From CAYTAP01 sp964435775 (GTDB lineage: Bacteria > Planctomycetota > Phycisphaerae > Tepidisphaerales > Tepidisphaeraceae): a stretch of 25,228 bases of DNA. Below the pieces are notes generated by a model, which made no database searches, was not told the DNA's origin, and was given only the letters and a program-made list of their open reading frames with translations. The DNA lies in NCBI GenBank assembly GCA_964435775.1, contig CAYTAP010000050.1, positions 1 to 25,228 of the forward strand, in the 5' to 3' direction. Each line of letters starts with the position of its first letter. The first letter of the stretch is position 1. Shown here one piece after another: positions 16,095-23,133 of the stretch. The translations under genes and the position numbers were made by a program.

Positions 16095-16820
16095 TCACCC
16101 CCGATCATAGCGGATCGTCAATTCGCCGCGGGCCACAACCTGGGTTTTGACCTTGGCGCTCACTTCAAAGTGGTGCAGGGCATCCATCGCGCGGATCACC
16201 TTTGATTCCAATTCGATCTCCGCCGGCGGGATGACCGACTGATCAAATCGGATGTTGATCTGCGCCAGTTTCCCCGCCAGCCCCGTTTTCGGATTCCCCA
16301 CCACGCCCGACCATTGCGCCAGCGCCTCGCCAATCAACACGCCTGGCACGATCGGACGACCGGGGAAGTGTCCACTTAAAAACGCCTCCTCCCCCGTGAC
16401 CACCCAAGTCGCTTTTCCGGATTGCCCGGCCTGTAGTTCAATCACGCGCGTCACAAATCGAAAGGGCGGCTGATGCGGAAGACCCGCCAATGGATCGGCA
16501 TCGCCATTCGCGGCGGTTGCCGGGCCATGACCATTGTCGGCAGGCCGGTGCGCCGCGATGTACTGGGTTAATGTGCTGATGTTTTTGAATGCCGACTGGC
16601 CCACCGCTTCGCTGGGGATTTTCAATCCAAATGTCTTTTCAATGCTTGTGAGCAGGAGCAGGACATCGAGCGAATCGAGGTCAAAATCCCCGCCGAAAAA
16701 CGGCATGTCATCCGGGATCTCCGCCTGTTCGCCAAGCTTGAGGTCCCGTCGCACAATCTGCTTGACGCGATCCAGCATCTCGCGCTCAGCCGCGCCGCTC
16801 TTTTCACCGTTCAAAACCAT
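16095..16820 (-). CDS. Acyl carrier protein fused to FabZ/FabA-type hotdog dehydratase
   Basis: This 241-residue protein joins an acyl carrier protein (about residues 10-93) to a hotdog-fold 3-hydroxyacyl-ACP dehydratase (about 108-240). The phosphopantetheine serine is S50 in DLDSLD. The dehydratase has the FabZ signature LSGHFPGRPIVPGVLIGEALAQ in the expected order, here with catalytic H151 and E165. A linker rich in Ala, Gly and Asn connects them. The protein therefore both carries and dehydrates the growing chain made by the ketosynthase encoded two genes later. ACP and dehydratase are usually separate. I chose ATG 16820, preceded by AGAGGGA, over upstream in-frame starts that would add 30 atypical residues. 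The stop abuts the LolA-like gene. Confidence 0.9.
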   Translation of the reverse strand: MVLNGEKSGAAEREMLDRVKQIVRRDLKLGEQAEIPDDMPFFGGDFDLDSLDVLLLLTSIEKTFGLKIPSEAVGQSAFKNISTLTQYIAAHRPADNGHGPATAANGDADPLAGLPHQPPFRFVTRVIELQAGQSGKATWVVTGEEAFLSGHFPGRPIVPGVLIGEALAQWSGVVGNPKTGLAGKLAQINIRFDQSVIPPAEIELESKVIRAMDALHHFEVSAKVKTQVVARGELTIRYDRG

Positions 16821-16937
16821 CGTTCCCTCTGGCCTGGGATTTGTTGTCTGGCTTCCATGGGCGCGCTCGCGCCGATGCAGACTTATACCCGCCCCAGGCG
16901 CAAACCCCAATGATTGCCCGCGCCGGCGCGCGGCTTC

Positions 16938-18122
16938 TCAGGCGATATGGGCCTTTTTCTTTCGTCCGCTCAGGTAGCTTTCCATGATGCACGAGGCCAG
17001 TTCTCCGGAACTGGTGTAGAAGGCCACGCCCTTGGTCAGCCGCGTCAACTGATCGACGAATCCCACCCATTCCATGCCCCAGTAGTCCTCAATCAGCGCG
17101 AACGTTGACACGCGACACCCCTCCCGCACCGCCAGCACCGCCTCCTTCAACGTCGCCACGGTGCTTCGCTCATCCGGAGGATAGAGCAGGTGGACGAAAT
17201 CCCCCTCGACATGCGCGGTCGGCTGGCCGTCCGTTATGATGAACAATTGCTTATTTTCACTAATCCGTTTTTGCAAAATCCGGCGCGCCAGTTGCAAGCC
17301 CATGTGCAGGTTCGTGAAGTGCTGCGGCGCCTGGTCGATCTGTGCGATCGGCACGCGAAGTCTCACCTGGTAATCGTAAATCGTCACCGGCTTGGGCATC
17401 GCCAGTGGCAGCGCGGCCGGCGAGATTCTCGCGGCGCCCGAATAAAATCCCACAAAATCAATCGAATCCTGCGGGAAACGAGACTGCACGAGCGCCTGCA
17501 TCGCCATCGCGACTTTCTTGGCCGATGAAAATCTCCCATAACGCATCATCGAGCCGCTCATGTCGAGCAGCACGACGGTCGAGCAACTGGTGGTTCCCTC
17601 GTGCAGGCGCAATTCCAGGTCGCGCTCCATGAACGCGATCCGGGCCCGCTTTCCCTCCTGAACCCCGAACCCTGAACCCTGAACCCCTTCCACCTGTCGC
17701 CGCATCGCATTCTTCAGCGTCTGGTGCAAATCCAGTTCGGAGACAGGGTCCCCAAACGTGTAGGGCTTGGTTCCATCAATGCGTTCCCCACCCGATCCCG
17801 GCGTCACTTTTTCGTGTCCCTCCCGCTGCCCCTGGCGAAGGTTGGCGAACACCTCCATCAATGCCTTCCGCTGCATCCGCCCGATCGATCGCGGCGTCAG
17901 GCGCAGTTTCCCCTTCCCATCCTTGTCGAGCATCCCCTCCTTGAGCAGTTGCTCCAGAAGCTCTGCCTGCGCCTCATTCTTCGGATCATGCATCATCTGC
18001 TCGAGCGCCTTCAACGCCTGCTCGCCATATTGCATGATGAACTGCATCAGTTGATCGAAACCAAACAGCTTATCCTGTGTCGGGAATTCCGACCCGTCGT
18101 ATTCGCCGTAATGATATTTCAT
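16938..18122 (-). CDS. von Willebrand factor A (MIDAS) domain protein
   Basis: This 394-residue cytoplasmic protein has a helical N-terminal half with LMQFIMQYGEQALKALEQMM and a C-terminal von Willebrand A domain. All metal-ion-dependent adhesion site residues are present: DMSGS at 187-191, T270 in HFTNLHMG, and D298 in ITDGQP. Similar proteins often work with MoxR-type AAA ATPases, but no such gene is in the window and the partner is unknown. A heptamer array just before the VWA domain encodes GVQGSGFGVQ (146-155), an insertion probably tolerated as a surface loop. ATG 18122 is preceded by TACAAT with eight bases between and no Shine-Dalgarno; an upstream in-frame start at 18197 is less likely. 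It is 117 bases upstream of the ACP-dehydratase gene, so shared transcription is possible. Confidence 0.87.
   Translation of the reverse strand: MKYHYGEYDGSEFPTQDKLFGFDQLMQFIMQYGEQALKALEQMMHDPKNEAQAELLEQLLKEGMLDKDGKGKLRLTPRSIGRMQRKALMEVFANLRQGQREGHEKVTPGSGGERIDGTKPYTFGDPVSELDLHQTLKNAMRRQVEGVQGSGFGVQEGKRARIAFMERDLELRLHEGTTSCSTVVLLDMSGSMMRYGRFSSAKKVAMAMQALVQSRFPQDSIDFVGFYSGAARISPAALPLAMPKPVTIYDYQVRLRVPIAQIDQAPQHFTNLHMGLQLARRILQKRISENKQLFIITDGQPTAHVEGDFVHLLYPPDERSTVATLKEAVLAVREGCRVSTFALIEDYWGMEWVGFVDQLTRLTKGVAFYTSSGELASCIMESYLSGRKKKAHIA
17657..17684. repeat. Heptamer array inside the VWA gene
   Basis: CCTGAAC, CCCGAAC, CCTGAAC and CCTGAAC are joined directly, followed by a decayed fifth unit. 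Read on the reverse strand in frame, the array encodes the GVQGSGFGVQ insertion before the VWA domain. The block is nearly the same as 12953-12980. Confidence 0.85.
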
Positions 18123-18140
18123 CGCCTGCAATTGTAGGCG
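18123..18140. promoter_or_regulatory. Near-palindrome at the VWA gene start with a -10-like box
   Basis: An 18-base near-palindrome (only the g/t pair is imperfect) directly precedes the VWA ATG. Its centre on the reverse strand contains TACAAT (18136-18131), eight bases from the ATG. It could be a -10 box of a nearly leaderless transcript or an operator. No good -35 box is seen. Confidence 0.35.
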
Positions 18141-18191
18141 AACAACACCGATCGTGCTCGTGCAATCTCCCACATCCCGTGGACAATTCGC

Positions 18192-18221
18192 CATCACACT
18201 TCGGTGATGCCGACATATAAT
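18192..18221 (+). promoter_or_regulatory. Promoter with overlapping inverted repeat for the TonB-like gene
   Basis: A perfect TATAAT at 18216-18221 lies 17 bases after ATCACA (18193-18198, four of six bases of the -35 consensus). The inverted repeat CATCAC-N6-GTGATG (18192-18209) covers the -35 box and half the spacer and is a reasonable operator for a dimeric repressor. The predicted transcript would start near 18228, shortly before the gene's candidate start codons. Confidence 0.5.
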
Positions 18222-18244
18222 GATGCGTGCCCTGGCTTGTCTTG

Positions 18245-19111
18245 ATGCCCCGGCCGACCTCGATCATGCACAACCGCCCACCCCGCATCGTCCTGCCCAT
18301 TCTTCTGTCCTTCGCGTTTCATCTCGCGATGGTGGGGGGGCTGCTGTGGGGATATGCCGCGGAATTGGCGAACTTTCTTCAGCCCCGCCCGGCGGTTGCC
18401 GCCGTTCATGATGCCATCTACATCCCCGAACCACCGAGGGCCGATCGAATGGGTGACATGCTGGGCAAAGGCGACGCGGTCAATTCTTCACCGGGTGACT
18501 TGCCGAGCATGTCACGCCTGGCCAACCAGCAGCAGGCCGACCTCAGCCGCGATCCACCCGGCGAAGGGCACATTGGCGACCCGCCGTCCCGGCAACTGAT
18601 GCCCGCGTCCAAGGTGCGAATTCTTGACCAAAGCGAGCCTGCGCGAGTGTTTGGGTTGCCCGCCGATCCTTTGCGGCCACAACTTCCCGTGCGGAGTCAG
18701 GAGTTGCCCAAAACGCTCACGCAGTCCCATGCCGCGTCCGTCACACCCCCGGCCGATCCATTGCCCGAGAGCGATTCTGAATCCGACGCCTTCTCCGATG
18801 TCGGCAGCGTCCTTGTTCAATCCGGACGGGTGGATGCCCGATTCGGGCGCAAGGTGAAAACAACCCGCCCGCGAATCAGTCTCGCCGGTTCGCTTGATCT
18901 GATGAGCCTCGACAATCCGACGGTGGTCATGAAAGTGAAAACCGACACGACGGGAAAAGTGATCTCCGTCAGCATCCTCCGTTCCAGCGGCAGCGTCGAT
19001 CTGGATCATCCGACCGAACTGGCGATGTATGACTGGTGGATCGAACCCCCCAAAGACCAATCCGGCCATCCCCTCCCCGATGTCATGGTCTGGAAAATCG
19101 CGTTCCGATGA
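18245..19111 (+). CDS. TonB-family protein (periplasm-spanning, C-terminal TonB domain)
   Basis: This 288-residue protein has the layout of an energy transducer TonB. A single N-terminal helix (RIVLPILLSFAFHLAMVGGL, about residues 14-37) is followed by a long Pro/Ser/Asp-rich periplasmic spacer (about 45-200). The C-terminal domain of about 75 residues has the TonB pattern: VVMKVKTDTTGKVISVSILRSSG, and DWWIEPPKDQSGHPLP before the final beta strand. TonB transmits proton-motive force from ExbB-ExbD to outer-membrane receptors; no exbBD genes are in the window. Start is either ATG 18245 or ATG 18266; neither has a clear ribosome binding site. A promoter with TATAAT lies 23 bases upstream of 18245. 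It is divergent from the VWA gene. Confidence 0.75.
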   Translation: MPRPTSIMHNRPPRIVLPILLSFAFHLAMVGGLLWGYAAELANFLQPRPAVAAVHDAIYIPEPPRADRMGDMLGKGDAVNSSPGDLPSMSRLANQQQADLSRDPPGEGHIGDPPSRQLMPASKVRILDQSEPARVFGLPADPLRPQLPVRSQELPKTLTQSHAASVTPPADPLPESDSESDAFSDVGSVLVQSGRVDARFGRKVKTTRPRISLAGSLDLMSLDNPTVVMKVKTDTTGKVISVSILRSSGSVDLDHPTELAMYDWWIEPPKDQSGHPLPDVMVWKIAFR

Positions 19112-19226
19112 TGATGGCCGCGTGGATGTTCCGCAGGCAGTCGATTTTCCATTCCCCGATGTCTACAGTAGCTTTTGTGATCTTGGATGGTGGGTGGTCT
19201 CGGGCGATGCGAAAGAACAGGGGCAG

Positions 19227-20912
19227 ATGACGCCGACAGGCACGCAGGAATTAATTGACAAGCCGAGCGAGTCCGCACTTCCCGAACCCACTGCAGTCGC
19301 AACTCCCACGCTGGTGCATGGACCGGTCGATGCGCGGCCGGGTCTGTCGCAAGCGCTGAAAGAACCGCTGCGACTTGGCGCTGCGCCCGTGCCGAGCCTG
19401 GATCGCCGGTACGTCACCGCCGCGCTGATGATCGTGATGGTGCTTGCTTCGATGGAGCAGACCGTCACGAGCACCGCGATGCCCACGATCATCGGCGAAT
19501 TGCACGGCCTGGAGCATTACGCGTGGGTCGCCTCGATCTACCTTCTGGCGGCGACGGTCACCATGCCCTTATACGGCCGCCTTGCCGATGTGCTGGGGCG
19601 CAAGCGCGTCATCCTTGTCGCGATCATCATTTTCGCCGCCAGCTCGGTGTTGGCATCCTTCGCGCAGACCATGGGGCAGTTGATTCTATTTCGCGGCCTT
19701 CAAGGGCTTGGCGCAGGCGGAATCATGCCCGTCGTCCTGACCATTCTCGGCGACATCTTCACCCTGAAGGAACGTGCCGCCATCCAGGGACTGTTCAGCG
19801 CCATCTGGGGCACCAGCTCGCTGGCCGGGCCGGCGCTGGGGGCGTTTTTGGTCAACACGCTCGGGTGGCGCTCGATCTTTTTCGTGAACCTCCCCTTCGC
19901 CGCCCTGGGGTTTGTCGTGCTCTGGTGGAAATACCACGACATGGAAAAGCCTCAGTCCACCGATCTCGATCTGCCGGGCATCGCCACGCTCGCGCTGTTT
20001 TGCGCCTCGGTGCTCACGCTTGTTTCCGGCATCGGACCGCAGGGGTGGAATTGGGCTGCTTTGTTCATCCTGCTCGGCGTCGCCGTCGCCGCCATCACCT
20101 TTTTCATCTATCACGAGCGTCGGACCGCCAACCCGGTCCTGCCACCTTCGCTGGTCATGAATGCCTCCATCGGTCCGTCGTTGCTGGGCAGCCTGCTCAT
20201 GGGCGTGGGCTTTCTCAGCCTCGATACGTTTGTCCCGCTCTATGTGCAGGGTGGGCTTGGAGGCGGAGCGACCGCCGCAGCGAGCGTCGTCACGCNNNNN
20301 NNNNNGCGTCGGCTGGAGGAGGTCAAGGGCGTGGGGCCGGCGATCAGCGGAACGATTGCCGCGCCGCTGGTCGTCAAATGGGGCTTTCGCAAAACCTCGC
20401 TGCTGGGCACCGGCATCATCGCCGCCGGTTTCATTGGGTTGCTCATCGGCGCGCTGCTTCACTGGCCGCAATGGGTGTTGACGATTGTGCTTGCGGGCAC
20501 CGGCCTCGGGTTTGGTCCGACGTCGATGGGATATCTGCTGGCCGCCCAGGGCGCGGTGGCGTGGCAGCAGCGCGGCATCGTGACCAGTTCGGTGCAGTTT
20601 TTCCGCACGATGGGCGGCGCGGTTGGCATTGGATTGCTTGGGGCGCTGTTCAACATTCTGATCGCGCCGGAATTGGCGGACCTCGTGTCGCACGGGGTGA
20701 CGCCGGCGGCGCTGCTTGATCCACACAGCCATGTGCAACTGGCGCCGCAGTTCGTCGCGGCGTCGCGGCAGATGATCGCCGGCGGGCTGACATGGGTCTT
20801 CGGCGCGATGGTTCTGGTCGCGCTGGTGGCAGTGGTCGTGACGAGCTTTATGGCACGAGGCAAGACATCGCACGTTGACCGGACTGAGATTTTTGAAGCG
20901 GCCGTGGGTTAA
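19227..20912 (+). CDS. DHA2-type MFS multidrug exporter, interrupted by a 10-N gap
   Basis: This 561-residue protein is a 14-helix major facilitator of the DHA2 (EmrB/QacA-like) drug:proton antiporter family. After about 60 polar residues, the first helix begins at RYVTAALMIVMVLASMEQTVTSTA, followed by motif A (GRLADVLGRKRV) and the motif C-like SAIWGTSSLAGPALGAFLV region. Ten N lie at 20296-20305 near the middle. The residues just after the gap (RRLEEVKGVGPAISG) do not look like a transporter helix, while sequence from SGTIAAPLV onward does. About 30 bases at the gap edge may be misassembled, and the true reading frame across it is unproven. ATG 19227 follows CAGGGG; a longer frame would overlap the TonB-like gene. 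Substrate is unknown. Confidence 0.85.
   Translation: MTPTGTQELIDKPSESALPEPTAVATPTLVHGPVDARPGLSQALKEPLRLGAAPVPSLDRRYVTAALMIVMVLASMEQTVTSTAMPTIIGELHGLEHYAWVASIYLLAATVTMPLYGRLADVLGRKRVILVAIIIFAASSVLASFAQTMGQLILFRGLQGLGAGGIMPVVLTILGDIFTLKERAAIQGLFSAIWGTSSLAGPALGAFLVNTLGWRSIFFVNLPFAALGFVVLWWKYHDMEKPQSTDLDLPGIATLALFCASVLTLVSGIGPQGWNWAALFILLGVAVAAITFFIYHERRTANPVLPPSLVMNASIGPSLLGSLLMGVGFLSLDTFVPLYVQGGLGGGATAAASVVTXXXXRRLEEVKGVGPAISGTIAAPLVVKWGFRKTSLLGTGIIAAGFIGLLIGALLHWPQWVLTIVLAGTGLGFGPTSMGYLLAAQGAVAWQQRGIVTSSVQFFRTMGGAVGIGLLGALFNILIAPELADLVSHGVTPAALLDPHSHVQLAPQFVAASRQMIAGGLTWVFGAMVLVALVAVVVTSFMARGKTSHVDRTEIFEAAVG
20296..20305. other. Assembly gap (10 N) within the MFS gene
   Basis: Ten unknown bases interrupt the exporter gene. 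The length is probably a placeholder. Sequence immediately after it translates to a charged segment that does not fit the family, which suggests a faulty contig end. Confidence 0.98.
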
Positions 20913-21047
20913 TCCGGCAATGATGACCGCTTGCCCGAATTCAAAGGCTCAGGCCGCTTTATGCCGATTATTCCGGATATAGGGGAAAAATAGTCTGTAT
21001 TTGTGAGTTTTTTGCCAAACGGAGCAAAAGTTTCCTATTCATGAATC

Positions 21048-21150
21048 CGTGGTGGTTGCAGTACCATGCGCCCGTAGGTGTCGATCCGATGTCGGGCGTA
21101 TCCGGCTTTGAAGAACCACGACACCAAGAGTACATGTCCCCGTGAGGGGA
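21048..21150 (+). ncRNA. Candidate structured 5' leader of the PEP-CTERM gene
   Basis: The 250-base gap before the PEP-CTERM gene contains strong pairing potential. An eight-pair stem joins 21067-21074 to 21093-21100. Its loop (GGTGTCG, 21077-21083) is perfectly complementary to CGACACC at 21119-21125, which would form an H-type pseudoknot. CGTGGT (21048-21053) can pair with ACCACG (21115-21120), competing with the pseudoknot. A final hairpin TCCCC-GTGA-GGGGA (21137-21150), with a GNRA-type loop, touches the Shine-Dalgarno AGGAGG (21150-21155). It does not match c-di-GMP riboswitch consensus that I can recall. Whether it is a regulator is inference from structure and position; no ligand is proposed. 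The AT-rich part at 20950-21045 may hold the promoter. Confidence 0.4.
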
Positions 21151-21162
21151 GGAGGAACGAAG

Positions 21163-21918
21163 ATGCGTTTCACTCGAATCTTATCCTGCGGCTTGATGCT
21201 GGGGCTGGGGGCCTTGGCAGCGCCCGCGATGGCGCAAACCGCCTGGGACAATCCCAGCGGCGATCAGACTGATTTTACATGGTCCAATGGCAGCAGCCTG
21301 AATGACTTGTATGGCAGTGGCACGAACTCCGGCCATGATTTCACCTTCGATCCCTCCGGTTTCGTGGTGAATGACCAGTTCCTGGAGACGGGCTTCAGCA
21401 TTCAGGCGATCTTGCCACAGCGGAGCGTATCCGACTCGTTCAGCGTGGATATTTCCGTGAAGTCCGGCTATCGCCTCTATGGCGTGACCGTCACCCAGGG
21501 CGGCGCGTTCACCTCGACTGGCGGAACCGTGGACGCCGCGGGCACGCTGAACGTCACGGATTTGACGAACTTGACTTCCACCAGTGACCATTTGCAGACC
21601 GTCCCGGTCTTTCCCGCTTCCGAGAGCAATGGGATGTGGACGGGATCAGCTCAGGTGACTGGCGACTGGTCAAATGTGCATATCGACATGGCCACGCTGC
21701 TTACCGCCACCGGCACGGGGTTGCTGCCGGCGTCAGTGGACTTTGATGACGAAGGGCCCGTGTTCAGCTTCAACCAGATCAGCCTCGATCATGCCAAGCT
21801 GTCGCTGGACATTCGCCCGACCGGCCCGACGGTCATTCCGCTCCCCAGCGCTCTGGCGCTCTTCCCCGTGGGCGCGGCCGCCGCATGGGTGTGCCGGAAG
21901 CGACTGGTGAAAGCCTGA
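21163..21918 (+). CDS. Secreted protein with PEP-CTERM-like (VPLP type) sorting tail
   Basis: This 251-residue protein has a cleavable signal peptide (RILSCGLMLGLGALAAPAMA, residues 4-24) and a Ser/Thr/Gly/Asp-rich extracellular domain of predicted beta strands with no recognised enzyme motif. The C-terminus is a sorting signal: VIPLPSALALFP, a hydrophobic helix, then RKRLVKA. It is a variant of the VPEP motif used by exosortase systems, with IPLP in place of VPEP as found in planctomycete-type variants. The protein is therefore expected to be sorted by an exosortase and displayed or released at the cell surface, often together with exopolysaccharide. AGGAGG (21150-21155) supports ATG 21163. 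No exosortase gene is in the window. Upstream is a structured leader and downstream a strong hairpin, so it is probably a single-gene unit. Confidence 0.85.
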   Translation: MRFTRILSCGLMLGLGALAAPAMAQTAWDNPSGDQTDFTWSNGSSLNDLYGSGTNSGHDFTFDPSGFVVNDQFLETGFSIQAILPQRSVSDSFSVDISVKSGYRLYGVTVTQGGAFTSTGGTVDAAGTLNVTDLTNLTSTSDHLQTVPVFPASESNGMWTGSAQVTGDWSNVHIDMATLLTATGTGLLPASVDFDDEGPVFSFNQISLDHAKLSLDIRPTGPTVIPLPSALALFPVGAAAAWVCRKRLVKA

Positions 21919-21927
21919 GCCTTGCCG

Positions 21928-21943
21928 ACATCATTGATGATGT
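21928..21943. other. Short inverted repeat after the PEP-CTERM gene
   Basis: ACATCAT and ATGATGT flank a two-base TG, forming a 16-base near-palindrome ten bases after the stop. It lies just before the larger terminator hairpin and may be a protein site or part of the 3' end structure. Confidence 0.4.
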
Positions 21944-21948
21944 TTCAA

Positions 21949-21980
21949 AGCAACGCACGAACTTCGGTTCGTGCGTTGTT
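21949..21980 (+). terminator. Strong TTCG-loop hairpin, probable terminator of the PEP-CTERM gene
   Basis: A perfect 12-base-pair stem (21951-21962 with 21967-21978) closes on TTCG in the exceptionally stable C(UUCG)G context, and can extend by two more pairs to 21949-21980. The T-run after it is short (TTGTTG), so it may act as a terminator, a 3' exonuclease block, or both. It begins 32 bases after the stop. Confidence 0.75.
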
Positions 21981-22126
21981 GCATCTGATGTCTTGAAAAC
22001 TTCAGGCGGCGTGCGGAATGTACCCATGAACGCTATGATCCTCGCCCTGATCGGCAGCGGCTGGCGATCGCAGCCGTCACCGTCCGCGTTCAGCTGTTGG
22101 GATTTCCTCGCGCATCATTCCATCCG

Positions 22127-23080
22127 ATGACCTCGATTTTATTCAACATCCTCGGCCCGATCCTCCTGATGATCGGGCTGGGGGCGCTGTTGCGCCGCAA
22201 GTTCGCCATCGACATCGGGACGCTCAACAAAGTCAATCTCTACCTGTTCACTCCCGCATACGTTTTTTATTACGTTTCGACCAGCACCCTGGAGTGGTCG
22301 AAAATGGGTGGAATCGTCACGGTCTGTCTTTTGCAGATGTTCGCGGTATGGGTGGTGGTCTGGTGGATATTAAAGCTCCTGCGGGTGGGACGTTCGATGA
22401 AGGCCGCCATTATGATGGCGGTCTTATTTTACAACTCCGGGAACTTCGGACTGCCGCTGGCGCAGTTCGCGTACGGCGCGCCCGGCGCGGCGGCGCAGAC
22501 CTTTGTCATGACCATGCAGGGTCTGCTCACGTTCAGCATCGGCATGGGGATTGCCGCATATGCCGGGGCGGGATCGTTCACCAGGGGGATGATTTCGGTG
22601 TTCCGCCTCCCCGTGTTGCCGGTCATGGCGGCGGGGCTTTTCGTCCGCTGGTGGACGGGCGGCGATGTCACCTTGATCCCGCCGGTGGTCAGCAATTCCG
22701 CCCGTTACCTCGCCGATGCGATGATCGGGACGGCGCTGGTCACACTGGGGGCGCAGTTGGCGATCCGCCCGCGCTGGCCGCGGTGGCGACCGGTCTCCCT
22801 CGTCATTGTCCTGCGCCTGCTTGTTGCTCCGGCGATCACGGCGCTGATGCTGTTTGGGTTTCATCAACTTGGTGTGACAGCGCTCGACTTGTGGCCGTTC
22901 CCCGCGGCGCTGCTCATTCTCACGTCAGGCACGCCCACCGCGGTGAACACGCTGGTGTTGACCCTCGAACTCGGAGGCGAAGCGGAACTGGCGGCCGACT
23001 GTGTGTTCTGGACCACGGTCGCATCCTGCGTCACGATCACCGTGAACCTCATCCTCCTGCGAACGTGGCTGGCGACGTGA
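22127..23080 (+). CDS. AEC-family permease (auxin efflux carrier superfamily)
   Basis: This 317-residue integral membrane protein belongs to the AEC (auxin efflux carrier/malate permease) family. Ten hydrophobic segments can be counted. Typical elements are LGPILLMIGLGALLRR at the start, LNKVNLYLFTPAYVFYYVS, the conserved NSGNFGLPLAQFAYG in the middle and FPAALLILTSGTPTAVNT at about residue 275, each including the broken-helix residues of the transport site. Members export organic acids or amino acids; the substrate here cannot be told. ATG 22127 is chosen because it starts right before the first helix; no good ribosome binding site is seen. Its end faces the UbiA-family gene across a 50-base gap with a hairpin. 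Confidence 0.87.
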   Translation: MTSILFNILGPILLMIGLGALLRRKFAIDIGTLNKVNLYLFTPAYVFYYVSTSTLEWSKMGGIVTVCLLQMFAVWVVVWWILKLLRVGRSMKAAIMMAVLFYNSGNFGLPLAQFAYGAPGAAAQTFVMTMQGLLTFSIGMGIAAYAGAGSFTRGMISVFRLPVLPVMAAGLFVRWWTGGDVTLIPPVVSNSARYLADAMIGTALVTLGAQLAIRPRWPRWRPVSLVIVLRLLVAPAITALMLFGFHQLGVTALDLWPFPAALLILTSGTPTAVNTLVLTLELGGEAELAADCVFWTTVASCVTITVNLILLRTWLAT

Positions 23081-23111
23081 TCCGTCTGCGCGCAGCGATT
23101 GGCCACGGGAT

Positions 23112-23133
23112 TGATCCCGGGTGACAGGGATCA
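23112..23133. terminator. Convergent hairpin between AEC and UbiA genes
   Basis: TGATCCC (23112-23118) and GGGATCA (23127-23133) form a seven-pair stem with an eight-base loop. It overlaps the stop codon of the UbiA-family gene (23133-23131). There is no T-tract on either side; a bidirectional terminator is possible by position only. Confidence 0.35.

Noticed and set aside
19686..20873. Reverse-strand open frame opposite the MFS gene
   Set aside because: Translation is highly charged low-complexity and runs through the N gap; the forward strand encodes clear helices.
20960..21150. Cyclic-di-GMP (GEMM) riboswitch before the PEP-CTERM gene
   Set aside because: The tetraloop-receptor and conserved GACGCAAAGCC-type blocks expected for GEMM are not present.
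21885..22130. 81-codon open frame between the PEP-CTERM and AEC genes
   Set aside because: It overlaps the end of the PEP-CTERM gene, crosses the strong TTCG hairpin and has no recognisable feature.
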